A stretch of 56,206 nucleotides of DNA from an uncultured Lachnospiraceae bacterium. Its GTDB lineage: Bacteria > Bacillota > Clostridia > Lachnospirales > Lachnospiraceae. The stretch lies in contig CANQRR010000021.1 in assembly GCA_947626285.1 (NCBI GenBank), positions 1 to 56,206 of the forward strand, in the 5' to 3' direction. Below the pieces are notes generated by a model, which saw nothing but the letters and a program-made list of their open reading frames with translations, was not told the origin of the DNA and made no database searches. Both the position numbers and the translations under genes were made by a program. Numbering within the stretch: the first letter of the stretch is position 1; every line of letters starts with the position of its first letter. This document shows, piece by piece, positions 49,532 to 56,206 of the stretch.

Positions 49532-50725
49532 ATGGCAAAGGCTAAATTTGAGAGAACGAAACCGCATTGTAACATTGGTACCATCGGACACGTTGACCAT
49601 GGCAAGACGACTCTGACGGCTGCGATCACAAAGACTCTGAACCAGAGACTTGGTCTTGGCGAAGCTGTTGCATTTGAGAACATCGATAAGGCTCCGGAGG
49701 AGAGAGAGCGTGGTATCACGATCTCTACCGCTCACGTTGAGTACGAGACAGAGAAGAGACACTATGCACACGTTGACTGCCCAGGCCATGCGGACTATGT
49801 AAAGAACATGATCACCGGCGCTGCTCAGATGGACGGCGCGATCCTCGTAGTGGCTGCTACGGACGGTGTTATGGCTCAGACGAAGGAGCACATCCTTCTG
49901 TCCCGTCAGGTAGGCGTTCCGTATATCGTAGTGTTCATGAACAAGTGCGATATGGTAGACGACGAAGAGCTGCTTGAGCTGGTTGACATGGAGATCCGTG
50001 AGCTGCTCAACGAGTACGAGTTCCCGGGCGACGACACGCCGATCATTCAGGGTTCCGCTCTGAAGGCTCTCGAGGATCCGTCGGGCGAGTGGGGCGACAA
50101 GATCATGGAGCTTATGGATGCGGTTGATTCCTGGGTTCCGGATCCGCAGCGTGACACAGACAAGCCGTTCCTTATGCCGGTAGAGGACGTGTTCACGATC
50201 ACTGGCCGTGGTACCGTTGCTACGGGCCGTGTGGAGCGTGGTACGCTTCATCTGAACGAGGAAGTTGAGATCGTAGGCGTCAAGGAAGAGATTCAGAAGA
50301 CGACCGTTACCGGTATCGAGATGTTCCGTAAACTCCTCGACGAGGCGCAGGCCGGTGACAACATTGGTGCTCTGCTTCGTGGTATTAAGAGAGAGAACAT
50401 CGAGCGTGGCCAGGTTCTCGTGAAACCGGGTTCGATCAAGTGCCATACGAAGTTCACGGCTCAGGTATACGTACTGACCAAGGACGAGGGTGGTCGTCAT
50501 ACGCCGTTCTTCAACAATTATCGTCCGCAGTTCTACTTCAGAACGACCGACGTTACGGGCGTGATCAATCTTCCGGAAGGCACCGAGATGTGCATGCCGG
50601 GCGACAACGTTGAGATGACCATCGAGCTGATCCATCCGATCGCTATGGAGCAGGGTCTTACCTTCGCTATCCGTGAGGGTGGTCGTACGGTTGGTTCGGG
50701 CCGTGTTGCGACGATCATCGAGTAA
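49532..50725 (+). CDS. tuf: Elongation factor Tu
   Basis: GTPase that brings aminoacyl-tRNA to the ribosome. Motifs [17 protein letters not shown] and NKCD are present; length 397 is typical. The start is ATG after AAGGAGG. It has its own promoter and terminator and is the last core gene before the mobile element. Confidence 0.99.
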   Translation: MAKAKFERTKPHCNIGTIGHVDHGKTTLTAAITKTLNQRLGLGEAVAFENIDKAPEERERGITISTAHVEYETEKRHYAHVDCPGHADYVKNMITGAAQMDGAILVVAATDGVMAQTKEHILLSRQVGVPYIVVFMNKCDMVDDEELLELVDMEIRELLNEYEFPGDDTPIIQGSALKALEDPSGEWGDKIMELMDAVDSWVPDPQRDTDKPFLMPVEDVFTITGRGTVATGRVERGTLHLNEEVEIVGVKEEIQKTTVTGIEMFRKLLDEAQAGDNIGALLRGIKRENIERGQVLVKPGSIKCHTKFTAQVYVLTKDEGGRHTPFFNNYRPQFYFRTTDVTGVINLPEGTEMCMPGDNVEMTIELIHPIAMEQGLTFAIREGGRTVGSGRVATIIE

Positions 50726-50749
50726 TTGAGAAAAATGCAGTAAAAGCAA

Positions 50750-50780
50750 GGCTTCCGGGGATTTCTCCGGAAGCCTTTTT
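50750..50780 (+). terminator. tuf terminator
   Basis: GGCTTCCGG (50750-50758) pairs perfectly with CCGGAAGCC (50767-50775), followed by five T. Confidence 0.95.
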
Positions 50781-50859
50781 GTGTGACTGGCAGCTTTATA
50801 TGGTGTCTATGCTTCTATTTTGCTTCTAAAATATTCGGGAAATGAAAATCTAACGGGCA

Positions 50860-52080
50860 TTATCCAAGCAATTCCTTGTTCTTCTGGATATATTCTTTCC
50901 AGACCGCTTCTCGGTCTTTCTGGTGTGTGTTCTCGTATTTTTCCGTATATTCATCATGCAGCTTTTTCAGTTCGTCCATCAGCGGCGTATCGCTGGAAAC
51001 TTTTCCCCGACGGATGCGCCCATAGAGTTTGTTATAGGCTTTGGTAAATTCCTGATGGATGGGATGTTGGAACAGCTTTTCCTTGTAGGTCTTTCTCACG
51101 CCGACTTCGCTGCAGGTAGCGGCAGTATTTTTGTATATGCGGTTGCAGTACATCTGCTCGGATGAGTGTTTTGTGTGGAAGTAGCCATTACATAACCGAC
51201 ATTTCCGGATCACCATTCCCTCCGACATCATAACGGACAATCCGATATGAAGGAATTGGGCAAATGATGTGATAGGGTATTCCTGCATATTGTTTTGCGC
51301 TGACTTTTGGGCAAAGAAATCAAAGTAGGAATGCCATGTGGGAGTTTCTGTACCGAACATATCCATACAATCCTTTATTCCCACTGGGTAGTCAAAGGAA
51401 CCGGTATAAAAATCAGGCTGCCCTTGTATCCTGCAGTACGAATGATATAGAGCTGCTGAGGCGGTGCCTGAAATGGAGGCGCTTTTCGTATATGGCTCAA
51501 TGAAAACAGATTGGGTGTACTCTCTCGCCTGTGTATAGGAAGATTTTAAGGTTTGCAGTTCTGACAGAAGGAAATGAGCTTCCGTCGAAAATTTAGCTTC
51601 TATTTCTTTATAAGAGTATGTTTTTTCACTATATGAATACAATAAATGCAGCATTGTGTAGTAATGCGGGTAGAGATAGGCAAGAACAGGGCAGGGATCG
51701 AAACAGTCCTTTAAGATGTCCAGGACCGAACTGGCAAGATCACTGAAATGGCTGCCTTGAAAGGACTTTAGAAAATGTGTTATGTCCCTGGCAGGATCTG
51801 TATCTGTTTTATCTGCCTGTATGCCAAACAAATGGACGGATGACAGCAGCAGATCAAAGGTCGTATCGAGAGTTTCTTTCGATTCCGTATCATAATCGAG
51901 AATCTCCATCCAGTTAGACAGAATCGGGCGGTCTGCGCTCAAGTTCTCCTGCTCCGCTTGCTTATCCGCAGTGTGGTAAGGCAGTATGAGCGATTCGGAG
52001 TAGTCTGATTTTTGCAGGATGTATGCAAGCGGAGAAAAGGATAAATCCTGCTTTATGGTGTTGATCGAATATAAATTCAT
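50860..52080 (-). CDS. DUF6076-like protein with C-terminal zinc-binding motif
   Basis: A 406-residue soluble protein. The C-terminal part has CRLCNGYFHTKHSSEQMYC, then a further Cys (AATCSEVG), a treble-clef or zinc-ribbon-like pattern near residues 310-345, followed by a basic, helical end (RKTYKEKLFQHP, GRIRRGKV). This resembles DUF6076 proteins of Clostridia as I recall them; their function is unknown. The N-terminal 300 residues are helical with many aromatic residues. The ATG at 52080 has GGAGG six bases upstream; the frame continues to 52194. It faces away from the integrase module and is more AT-rich than the core genes, so it is probably mobile-element cargo. Confidence 0.65.
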   Translation of the reverse strand: MNLYSINTIKQDLSFSPLAYILQKSDYSESLILPYHTADKQAEQENLSADRPILSNWMEILDYDTESKETLDTTFDLLLSSVHLFGIQADKTDTDPARDITHFLKSFQGSHFSDLASSVLDILKDCFDPCPVLAYLYPHYYTMLHLLYSYSEKTYSYKEIEAKFSTEAHFLLSELQTLKSSYTQAREYTQSVFIEPYTKSASISGTASAALYHSYCRIQGQPDFYTGSFDYPVGIKDCMDMFGTETPTWHSYFDFFAQKSAQNNMQEYPITSFAQFLHIGLSVMMSEGMVIRKCRLCNGYFHTKHSSEQMYCNRIYKNTAATCSEVGVRKTYKEKLFQHPIHQEFTKAYNKLYGRIRRGKVSSDTPLMDELKKLHDEYTEKYENTHQKDREAVWKEYIQKNKELLG

Positions 52081-52145
52081 AGGAAACCTCCATTTCGGAG
52101 CAGTCAGGTGCTGCTCTGTTTTTATATTTGTAGATAAATAATCCA

Positions 52146-52175
52146 TGTCAAATATGTCAAGTGATATTTTATCAC
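52146..52175 (-). promoter_or_regulatory. Promoter/operator of the DUF6076-like gene
   Basis: Read on the minus strand, two TTGACA boxes (52160-52155 and 52151-52146) stand nine bases apart. A perfect palindrome GTGATA-TTT-TATCAC (52161-52175) abuts the first. The -10 box is not certain: TTATCT at 17 bp from the first box or TATAAA at 19 bp from the second. Confidence 0.45.
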
Positions 52176-52204
52176 AAAGATATAAAAAATTCAATAAAAA
52201 TAAC

Positions 52205-52233
52205 TTGACAATGTTTCACGCAAAGAGTATGAT
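52205..52233 (+). promoter_or_regulatory. Promoter of the excisionase-integrase unit
   Basis: TTGACA (52205-52210), 17 bp and TATGAT (52228-52233), about 70 bp before the HTH gene. Confidence 0.75.
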
Positions 52234-52243
52234 GAAAATGTAA

Positions 52244-52289
52244 TCAAGATATAAATAACGAACAAATATATCTTGAAATATTATCAAGA
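52244..52289. repeat. Inverted and direct TATCAAGA repeats before the excisionase gene
   Basis: TCAAGATATA (52244-52253) and TATATCTTGA (52267-52276) form a 10-bp perfect inverted repeat with a 13-bp centre. A third partial copy, TATCAAGAG, follows near 52281-52290. They lie just downstream of the promoter, so they could be operator or Xis sites. Confidence 0.6.
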
Positions 52290-52303
52290 GCGGAGGTGAG
52301 AAT

Positions 52304-52501
52304 ATGAAAGGACAACATATGATGAATGCGGAAGACATTTGCAACGAAATTGGCATATCCAGAGGATATGCTTACAAGATTATCCGGGAACTGAATCAGG
52401 AATTGAAAGAGGCTGGATTTATTGTGATCGCCGGAAGAGTTCCCAGAGCCTATTGGGAGAAGAAGTTTTATGGTAGCCTGTCCCAGGCGGAAACGGCGTA
52501 G
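52304..52501 (+). CDS. Excisionase-like helix-turn-helix protein
   Basis: A 65-residue protein with an HTH-like segment AEDICNEIGISRGYAYKIIREL near residues 9-30 and a short winged end (GFIVIAGRVPRAYWEKKFYG). Small HTH proteins directly before a tyrosine integrase usually act as excisionase or directionality factor. The start is ATG after GCGGAGGTGA. The integrase starts 15 bases after its stop. Role inferred from size and position. Confidence 0.75.
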   Translation: MKGQHMMNAEDICNEIGISRGYAYKIIRELNQELKEAGFIVIAGRVPRAYWEKKFYGSLSQAETA

Positions 52502-52516
52502 GAAGGAGGGAGCATA

Positions 52517-53626
52517 ATGCCGGTCTATAAAGATGCAGAGCGCGGAAGCTGGTATTGCCAGTTCTATTATGAGGACTGGACGGGAAAAAGAAAGAAAAAG
52601 TACAAAAGAGGTTTTCGGACAAAAAAAGAAGCGCAGGACTATGAAAATGAGTACAAGCGTATAGCCAGTGCGGATATGGATATGACATTGGCAAATTTCG
52701 TGGAGATTTATTTCCATGATAAAAGCGGAGAATTGAAAGCGCGTTCCCAGAGGAATAAGCGGTATATGATACAGTCGCATGTACTTCCTTATCTGGGAGA
52801 AAAGAAGATGAACGAGATCACACCATCAGACATTATCGCATGGCAGAATGAGATCCGGGATAAGAACTTTTCGGAAAGCTACCAGAGGATGCTGCAGAAT
52901 CAAGTGACAGCACTCTTTACGCACGCGCAAAAGATCTACAACCTGTTTAACAATCCTTGTAAGAAAGTTAAAAAGATAGGGCGTTCGGATGTAAGGAGGC
53001 TGGAGTTCTGGACTTATGAGGAATATCAGAAGTTTATTGCAACTTTTGAAAAGGGGAGCCGCTCTTATCTGATGTTTCAGCTTTTGTTTTGGACGGGGAT
53101 GCGCGAGGGTGAAATGCTGGCGCTTTCTATGGAAGATATTGACCTGGATAACTGTCAGATCCACATTCGGAAGACATATTACCGGATGAACAAGGAAGAT
53201 GTCATCACTGTGCCCAAAACGGATAATTCCGTAAGGACGATAGAAATTCCGGTGTTTTTGGCAAATGAGATCCGGGATTACTGGAAGCGGCTGTATCAGT
53301 ACCCGTCGAATGAAAGACTGTTCCCTGTTGTGGCGGAAGCCGTACAGCACATGATGAAGCGGCATATTGAAAAAGCCGGCGTCAAGAAGATTGATGTACA
53401 TTCTCTGCGGCATAGTCATTGTGCCTATCTGATCAAGCAGGGAGTGCAGCCGCTCATCATCAAAGAGCGTCTGGGACATAAGGATATTAAGATTACACTC
53501 AATACATACGGGCATTTATATCCGAGTGAACAGAAAAAGGTTGCTTCCTTGTTAGATCAGTTGGTTGCGGATGACAGTTGGAACAGAGAAAATGCCCCTG
53601 CTGGTAACAAGGGCATTTCCGAGTAA
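52517..53626 (+). CDS. Tyrosine recombinase/integrase
   Basis: Integrates and excises the element by site-specific recombination. The 369 residues show an N-terminal AP2-like arm-binding domain (YCQFYYEDWTGKRKKKYKRG), a SAM-like core-binding domain (about 60-165) and the catalytic domain with TGMREGE (Arg), the VPKT lysine, HSLRHSH, LGHKD and the NTYGHLY tyrosine near residue 333. All catalytic residues are present, so it should be active. A hairpin (AATGCCC/GGGCATT) lies in its last codons. Part of the mobile element. Confidence 0.95.
   Translation: MPVYKDAERGSWYCQFYYEDWTGKRKKKYKRGFRTKKEAQDYENEYKRIASADMDMTLANFVEIYFHDKSGELKARSQRNKRYMIQSHVLPYLGEKKMNEITPSDIIAWQNEIRDKNFSESYQRMLQNQVTALFTHAQKIYNLFNNPCKKVKKIGRSDVRRLEFWTYEEYQKFIATFEKGSRSYLMFQLLFWTGMREGEMLALSMEDIDLDNCQIHIRKTYYRMNKEDVITVPKTDNSVRTIEIPVFLANEIRDYWKRLYQYPSNERLFPVVAEAVQHMMKRHIEKAGVKKIDVHSLRHSHCAYLIKQGVQPLIIKERLGHKDIKITLNTYGHLYPSEQKKVASLLDQLVADDSWNRENAPAGNKGISE
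53590..53617 (+). terminator. Hairpin at the integrase 3' end
   Basis: AATGCCC (53591-53597) and GGGCATT (53611-53617) form a 7-bp stem within the last codons of the integrase gene. No strong T-run follows, so termination may be partial. Confidence 0.35.
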
Positions 53627-53634
53627 TGAAAGCC

Positions 53635-53679
53635 GAGCTTTACTATACTCTATCTCACAAATACAGTATAGCAGAGCTC
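53635..53679. repeat. 15-bp near-perfect inverted repeat after the integrase gene
   Basis: Arms 53635-53649 (GAGCTTTACTATACT) and 53665-53679 (AGTATAGCAGAGCTC) match at 13 of 15 positions with a 15-nt centre. No T-run follows, so it is not a typical terminator. It could be a recombinase arm site, a regulator site or an RNA hairpin. Confidence 0.7.
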
Positions 53680-53767
53680 CGGTCTTTCGACAATGGTGCA
53701 GATGAAATTTCCATAAGTTTTTATGGATTGTTTTTGACACCTAAAATCAAAGAAAGGAGCTGTTGTT

Positions 53768-54415
53768 TTGTCTATTTTCAGTGAAGTAAAAGAGCATTTG
53801 ACCGCAAGACAGGCGGCAGAGGGATATGGGTTACAGATAAAGAGAAATGGCATAGCATGCTGCCCATTTCACGATGATAAGCATCCGAGTATGAAGATTG
53901 ATAAAAATTACCACTGCTTCGCCTGCGGCGTGGGCGGTGATGCCATTGACTATGTTTCCCGGATGTTCGGTCTGACACAGTATGAGGCGGCGCTAAAACT
54001 GATAGAAGATTTTGCCCTGCCGGTTGATGTAAGAGGAAGCACCAGCCTGAGCGCACAGGAGAAGAAACGCATCCGCAACGAAAAGACGGAGCGTGAGAGG
54101 ATCCTGCACATTCAGAAACGTTTTGAAAAATGGTGCAGCCGGACGATTGATACATTGAAGGACTGTTTATCGGAAATTGAAAATGTCAGCGGTTTTCTGA
54201 CCGGGAAACCGCCGGATCTTATCTTTTCAGAGGATTATGCACAGATGCTCCATGCAGAACCGCTCATCCACTACTGGCTGGATATTCTGTGCATGGGAAA
54301 GGTTTTAGAAAAGAGAGAGTTGTTTTTAAAGGACAGAAAGAAGGTGGAGGAAGTTGCAGGAAACATCTGTGCAGGCAGACAGCGAATCATGGAATGCAGT
54401 CGGGGAAGCGCTTGA
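53768..54415 (+). CDS. CHC2 zinc-finger (primase-type) protein
   Basis: The N-terminal 75 residues are a DnaG-type CHC2 zinc finger (CPFHDDKHPSMKIDK and YHCFACGVGGDAIDYVSRM), which binds single-stranded DNA template in primases. The rest (residues 80-215) is helical and charged with no visible TOPRIM catalytic part, so it may supply template binding to another protein. The start is TTG after AAAGGAGC. Its end overlaps the VapE-family gene by 62 bp. The pair resembles the replication module of clostridial phages and integrative elements. Confidence 0.8.
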   Translation: MSIFSEVKEHLTARQAAEGYGLQIKRNGIACCPFHDDKHPSMKIDKNYHCFACGVGGDAIDYVSRMFGLTQYEAALKLIEDFALPVDVRGSTSLSAQEKKRIRNEKTERERILHIQKRFEKWCSRTIDTLKDCLSEIENVSGFLTGKPPDLIFSEDYAQMLHAEPLIHYWLDILCMGKVLEKRELFLKDRKKVEEVAGNICAGRQRIMECSRGSA

Positions 54416-55709
54416 CGAGGAAATGAGTACGGCGGAGGACATACTGGAATCGCTGGCAAGAACGCAGAAAGGGAATGTGAAATCCTCCATCGAAAACTGT
54501 GTGACGGTTTTATGCAGGGATCCGGTGCTGAAAGGCGCCATATGCAAAAACGAGCTGACCGATAAGATTGATATTGTAAAGCCGCTGCTCTGGAAGCGGA
54601 ATGGAAGCGGTGTCACCGATGTGGATATGTACCAGATCCAGCGTTATATAGAAACGCATTATGGCATTTCCAGTGATAAGGCGGTTAATAAAGCGGTCAG
54701 CATTGTTGCAAGCGAAAAGAGCTATCACCCTATAAGGGAGTTCCTTGAAGATCTGCACTGGGACGGGAAAAGCAGGATTGCGGGACTTATGCCCCGTTTC
54801 CTCGGTGCAGACGACAATGAATATACAAGGGAAGTTATGAGGCTTTTGATGATGGCGGCGGTCCGCCGGATCTATGAACCGGGATGCAAGTTTGAGATCA
54901 TGGTCTGCCTTGTGGGAGGGCAGGGTGCAGGCAAGTCCACGTTCTTCCGATTTCTCGCCGTCAATGATGAGTGGTTTACGGATGACCTAAAGCGCATGGA
55001 TGATGAAAACGTCTACAGCAAGATGCAGGGGCACTGGATCATAGAGATGTCGGAGATGCTTGCGACGGTCAATGCAAAGAGCATTGAGGATATCAAATCT
55101 TTCCTGAGCAGGCAGAAAGAGACATACCGTATTCCGTATCAGACGTATGCGGAGGACAGACCGAGACAGTGCATCTTTGTGGGCACATCGAACAATCTTG
55201 ACTTCCTGCCGCTGGACAGGACGGGCAACCGGCGCTTCGCCCCTGTCCTGGTACATCCGGAGCGGGTGGAAAAACATATTCTTGCAGATGAAAAGGAATC
55301 GAGGGAGTATATCGTGCAGGCATGGGCGGAGGCAATGGTCATTTACAGGAACTGCCCGCATGAGCTGAAGCTGTCAAAGGAAATGGAAGAATATTTAAAG
55401 GAGCTGCAGAAACAGTTCATGCCGGAGGATACAAAAGTGGGCGTTATTCAGGCTTGGCTGGATGAATGTACGGAAGAATATGTATGCAGTGAGATGATTT
55501 ACAAGGAAGCCCTGCGGCATGACTATGAGGAGCCAAAGCAGTGGGAGATTCGGGAGATCAACAGCATTATGAATACCTGCATTGACGGCTGGGAGAAAGT
55601 CAGTTCCCACAGATTCAATAAGTATGGACTGCAGCGCGGCTGGAAACGGAAAACGGACGGGCAGGGATTTACGCCGCTGCCGGACAGTGCGCAGACGCCT
55701 TTTGCGTAA
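54354..55709 (+). CDS. VapE-family P-loop ATPase (virulence-associated E)
   Basis: A 451-residue helicase-like ATPase of the VapE/DUF927-related phage and plasmid group. Walker A is GGQGAGKST near residue 190, followed by a Walker B-like HWIIEMSEM near residue 225, the sensor segment FVGTSNNLDFLPLDRTGNRR and a C-terminal segment with no clear motif. Such proteins act in replication of phages, satellites and integrative elements. The first possible start is a TTG with GGAGG three bases upstream; an ATG at 54423 is an alternative that would reduce the overlap with the CHC2 gene. Confidence 0.85.
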   Translation: MQETSVQADSESWNAVGEALDEEMSTAEDILESLARTQKGNVKSSIENCVTVLCRDPVLKGAICKNELTDKIDIVKPLLWKRNGSGVTDVDMYQIQRYIETHYGISSDKAVNKAVSIVASEKSYHPIREFLEDLHWDGKSRIAGLMPRFLGADDNEYTREVMRLLMMAAVRRIYEPGCKFEIMVCLVGGQGAGKSTFFRFLAVNDEWFTDDLKRMDDENVYSKMQGHWIIEMSEMLATVNAKSIEDIKSFLSRQKETYRIPYQTYAEDRPRQCIFVGTSNNLDFLPLDRTGNRRFAPVLVHPERVEKHILADEKESREYIVQAWAEAMVIYRNCPHELKLSKEMEEYLKELQKQFMPEDTKVGVIQAWLDECTEEYVCSEMIYKEALRHDYEEPKQWEIREINSIMNTCIDGWEKVSSHRFNKYGLQRGWKRKTDGQGFTPLPDSAQTPFA

Positions 55710-55742
55710 GCCGCCGCACTATCTGAAACTCTTTTTCTCTCG

Positions 55743-55835
55743 GTTTACAGGTCGGGTTTACATTTTTGTAAACGGTGCGTTTACAAAGGAATACCGAAAA
55801 ATCAAGGCTTTCAGCCATTTGTAAACGATGTAAAC
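55743..55835. repeat. Cluster of six GTTTAC/GTAAAC motifs (putative centromere or iterons)
   Basis: GTTTAC at 55743, 55756 and 55779, and GTAAAC at 55768, 55821 and 55830, lie within 93 bp between the VapE-family gene and the actin-like gene. The pair at 55756-55773 is a perfect palindrome GTTTACA-TTTT-TGTAAAC. Repeats of this kind in front of parM are the parC centromere and operator in known ParMRC systems. Here the role is inferred. Confidence 0.75.
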
Positions 55836-55889
55836 AGAAAAAACGGAAAACTTTAAATTTGATTAACAGACACAGGGAGGGCATTTGTT

Positions 55890-56206
55890 ATGCAGAAACA
55901 GCAGCATTCAAAAATCATTATCGGACTGGATCATGGTTACGGGAACATCAAGACGGCGCACAGGGTATTCAAAACGGGCGTGGAATGCTTCGAGGAGGAG
56001 CCGATCGTCAGCATGAATTACGTGAAATACAAGGATAAGTATTACGTGATTGGAGAAAACCATCTGATCTATCAGGGCAACAAGACGGATTCACAGGACT
56101 TTTTTATCCTGACACTGGCAGGTCTGGCAGAGGAGCTGAAGTTCCGGGGGCTGCATGAGGCAAAGGTGGTCCTGGCTGCCGGACTGCCTCTTGCGTGGGC
56201 GAAAAG
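55890..56206 (+). CDS. ParM/StbA-like actin ATPase, 5' part only
   Basis: Reads from ATG (after GGGAGGG) to the end of the window without a stop; 105 complete codons are visible. The start IIIGLDHGYGNIKTA is the phosphate-1 motif of the actin/ParM fold (D-x-G-x4-K), followed by YYVIGENHLIYQGNK and KVVLAAGLPLAWAK, where ParM-type proteins carry the GLPL motif. Plasmid actins polymerise to push sister copies apart and usually work with a small DNA-binding adaptor (ParR) encoded just downstream, which is outside this window. A repeat cluster lies right before it. Confidence 0.82.
   Translation, partial: MQKQQHSKIIIGLDHGYGNIKTAHRVFKTGVECFEEEPIVSMNYVKYKDKYYVIGENHLIYQGNKTDSQDFFILTLAGLAEELKFRGLHEAKVVLAAGLPLAWAK

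Noticed and set aside
49514-50749. Long open frame (411 codons) on the strand opposite tuf
   Set aside because: It mirrors tuf almost exactly, gives a low-quality Arg/Leu/His-rich protein and has no ribosome site; it results from the codon bias of tuf.
50781-50859. tRNA gene as integration target after tuf
   Set aside because: No cloverleaf or CCA-like end is visible in this stretch.
55743-55835. Catabolite (cre) sites
   Set aside because: The GTTTAC/GTAAAC motifs lack the cre pattern, and their clustering before an actin-like gene fits a partition site better.

Overview
The window looks like part of the chromosome of a GC-rich Clostridia bacterium, most probably a member of the Lachnospiraceae. 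The evidence is gene content and style: RemA-type DUF370, RqcH, RNase Y, a LexA box of the Gram-positive type in front of recA, a perfect CIRCE element, strong AGGAGG ribosome binding sites, frequent GTG and TTG starts, and small proteins typical of that family. I give no genus. No rRNA or tRNA gene was found. About the first 50.8 kb is ordinary, densely packed core genome. From roughly 50.86 kb to the window edge the sequence is more AT-rich and carries a mobile element that runs off the right end.

Layout: (1) 1-780 holds a collapsed Rpn-family (PD-(D/E)XK transposase-associated nuclease) pseudogene with its promoter intact. (2) 777-3.8 kb carries htpG under a CIRCE/HrcA operator and a small DUF5721-like gene, both on the minus strand. 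(3) 3.85-6.7 kb carries a DegV fatty-acid-binding protein, a small membrane protein and the magnesium channel gene mgtE with a structured leader. (4) 6.7-15.6 kb is a surface-glycopolymer block. On the plus strand a very long YfhO-like protein, a polyprenyl-phosphate-type glycosyltransferase and an ATP-grasp enzyme overlap by a few bases. Convergent to them on the minus strand lie a CapK/PaaK-like adenylate-forming enzyme and an oligosaccharide flippase. (5) 15.8-18.5 kb is a CtpE-like P-type ATPase.

(6) 18.6-23.9 kb is the conserved series pyrH, frr, uppS, cdsA, dxr, rseP, which links nucleotide supply and ribosome recycling to isoprenoid carrier lipid and phospholipid synthesis. (7) 23.9-27.6 kb is recA (SOS box), recX and rny. 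(8) 27.7-31.3 kb has an exported protein of unknown function, nudC and, convergent, rqcH. (9) 31.5-37.0 kb is yicC, remA, gmk, rpoZ, a DUF308 membrane protein, rimO, pgsA and pncC/cinA, several overlapping by a few bases. (10) 37.2-50.8 kb is rpoB-rpoC, an inverted vanZ-like gene with a repeat-rich tail, then rpsL-rpsG-fusA and tuf, the transcription and translation core.

(11) 50.86-56.2 kb is the mobile element: a minus-strand DUF6076-like zinc protein, a divergent excisionase-like HTH gene and tyrosine integrase, a CHC2 zinc-finger (primase-type) protein, a VapE-family ATPase and the start of a ParM/StbA-like actin. In front of the actin gene is a cluster of six GTTTAC/GTAAAC motifs that looks like a partition centromere. 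This is the most likely place for a poorly described system: an integrated element with replication and segregation genes of its own.

A recurring oddity is that several widely conserved enzymes (HtpG, the P-type ATPase, NudC, CinA/PncC) carry low-complexity Glu/Ala/Thr/Gly-rich insertions at internal loops. All assignments come from reading the sequence and from recalled family features; no database search was run.
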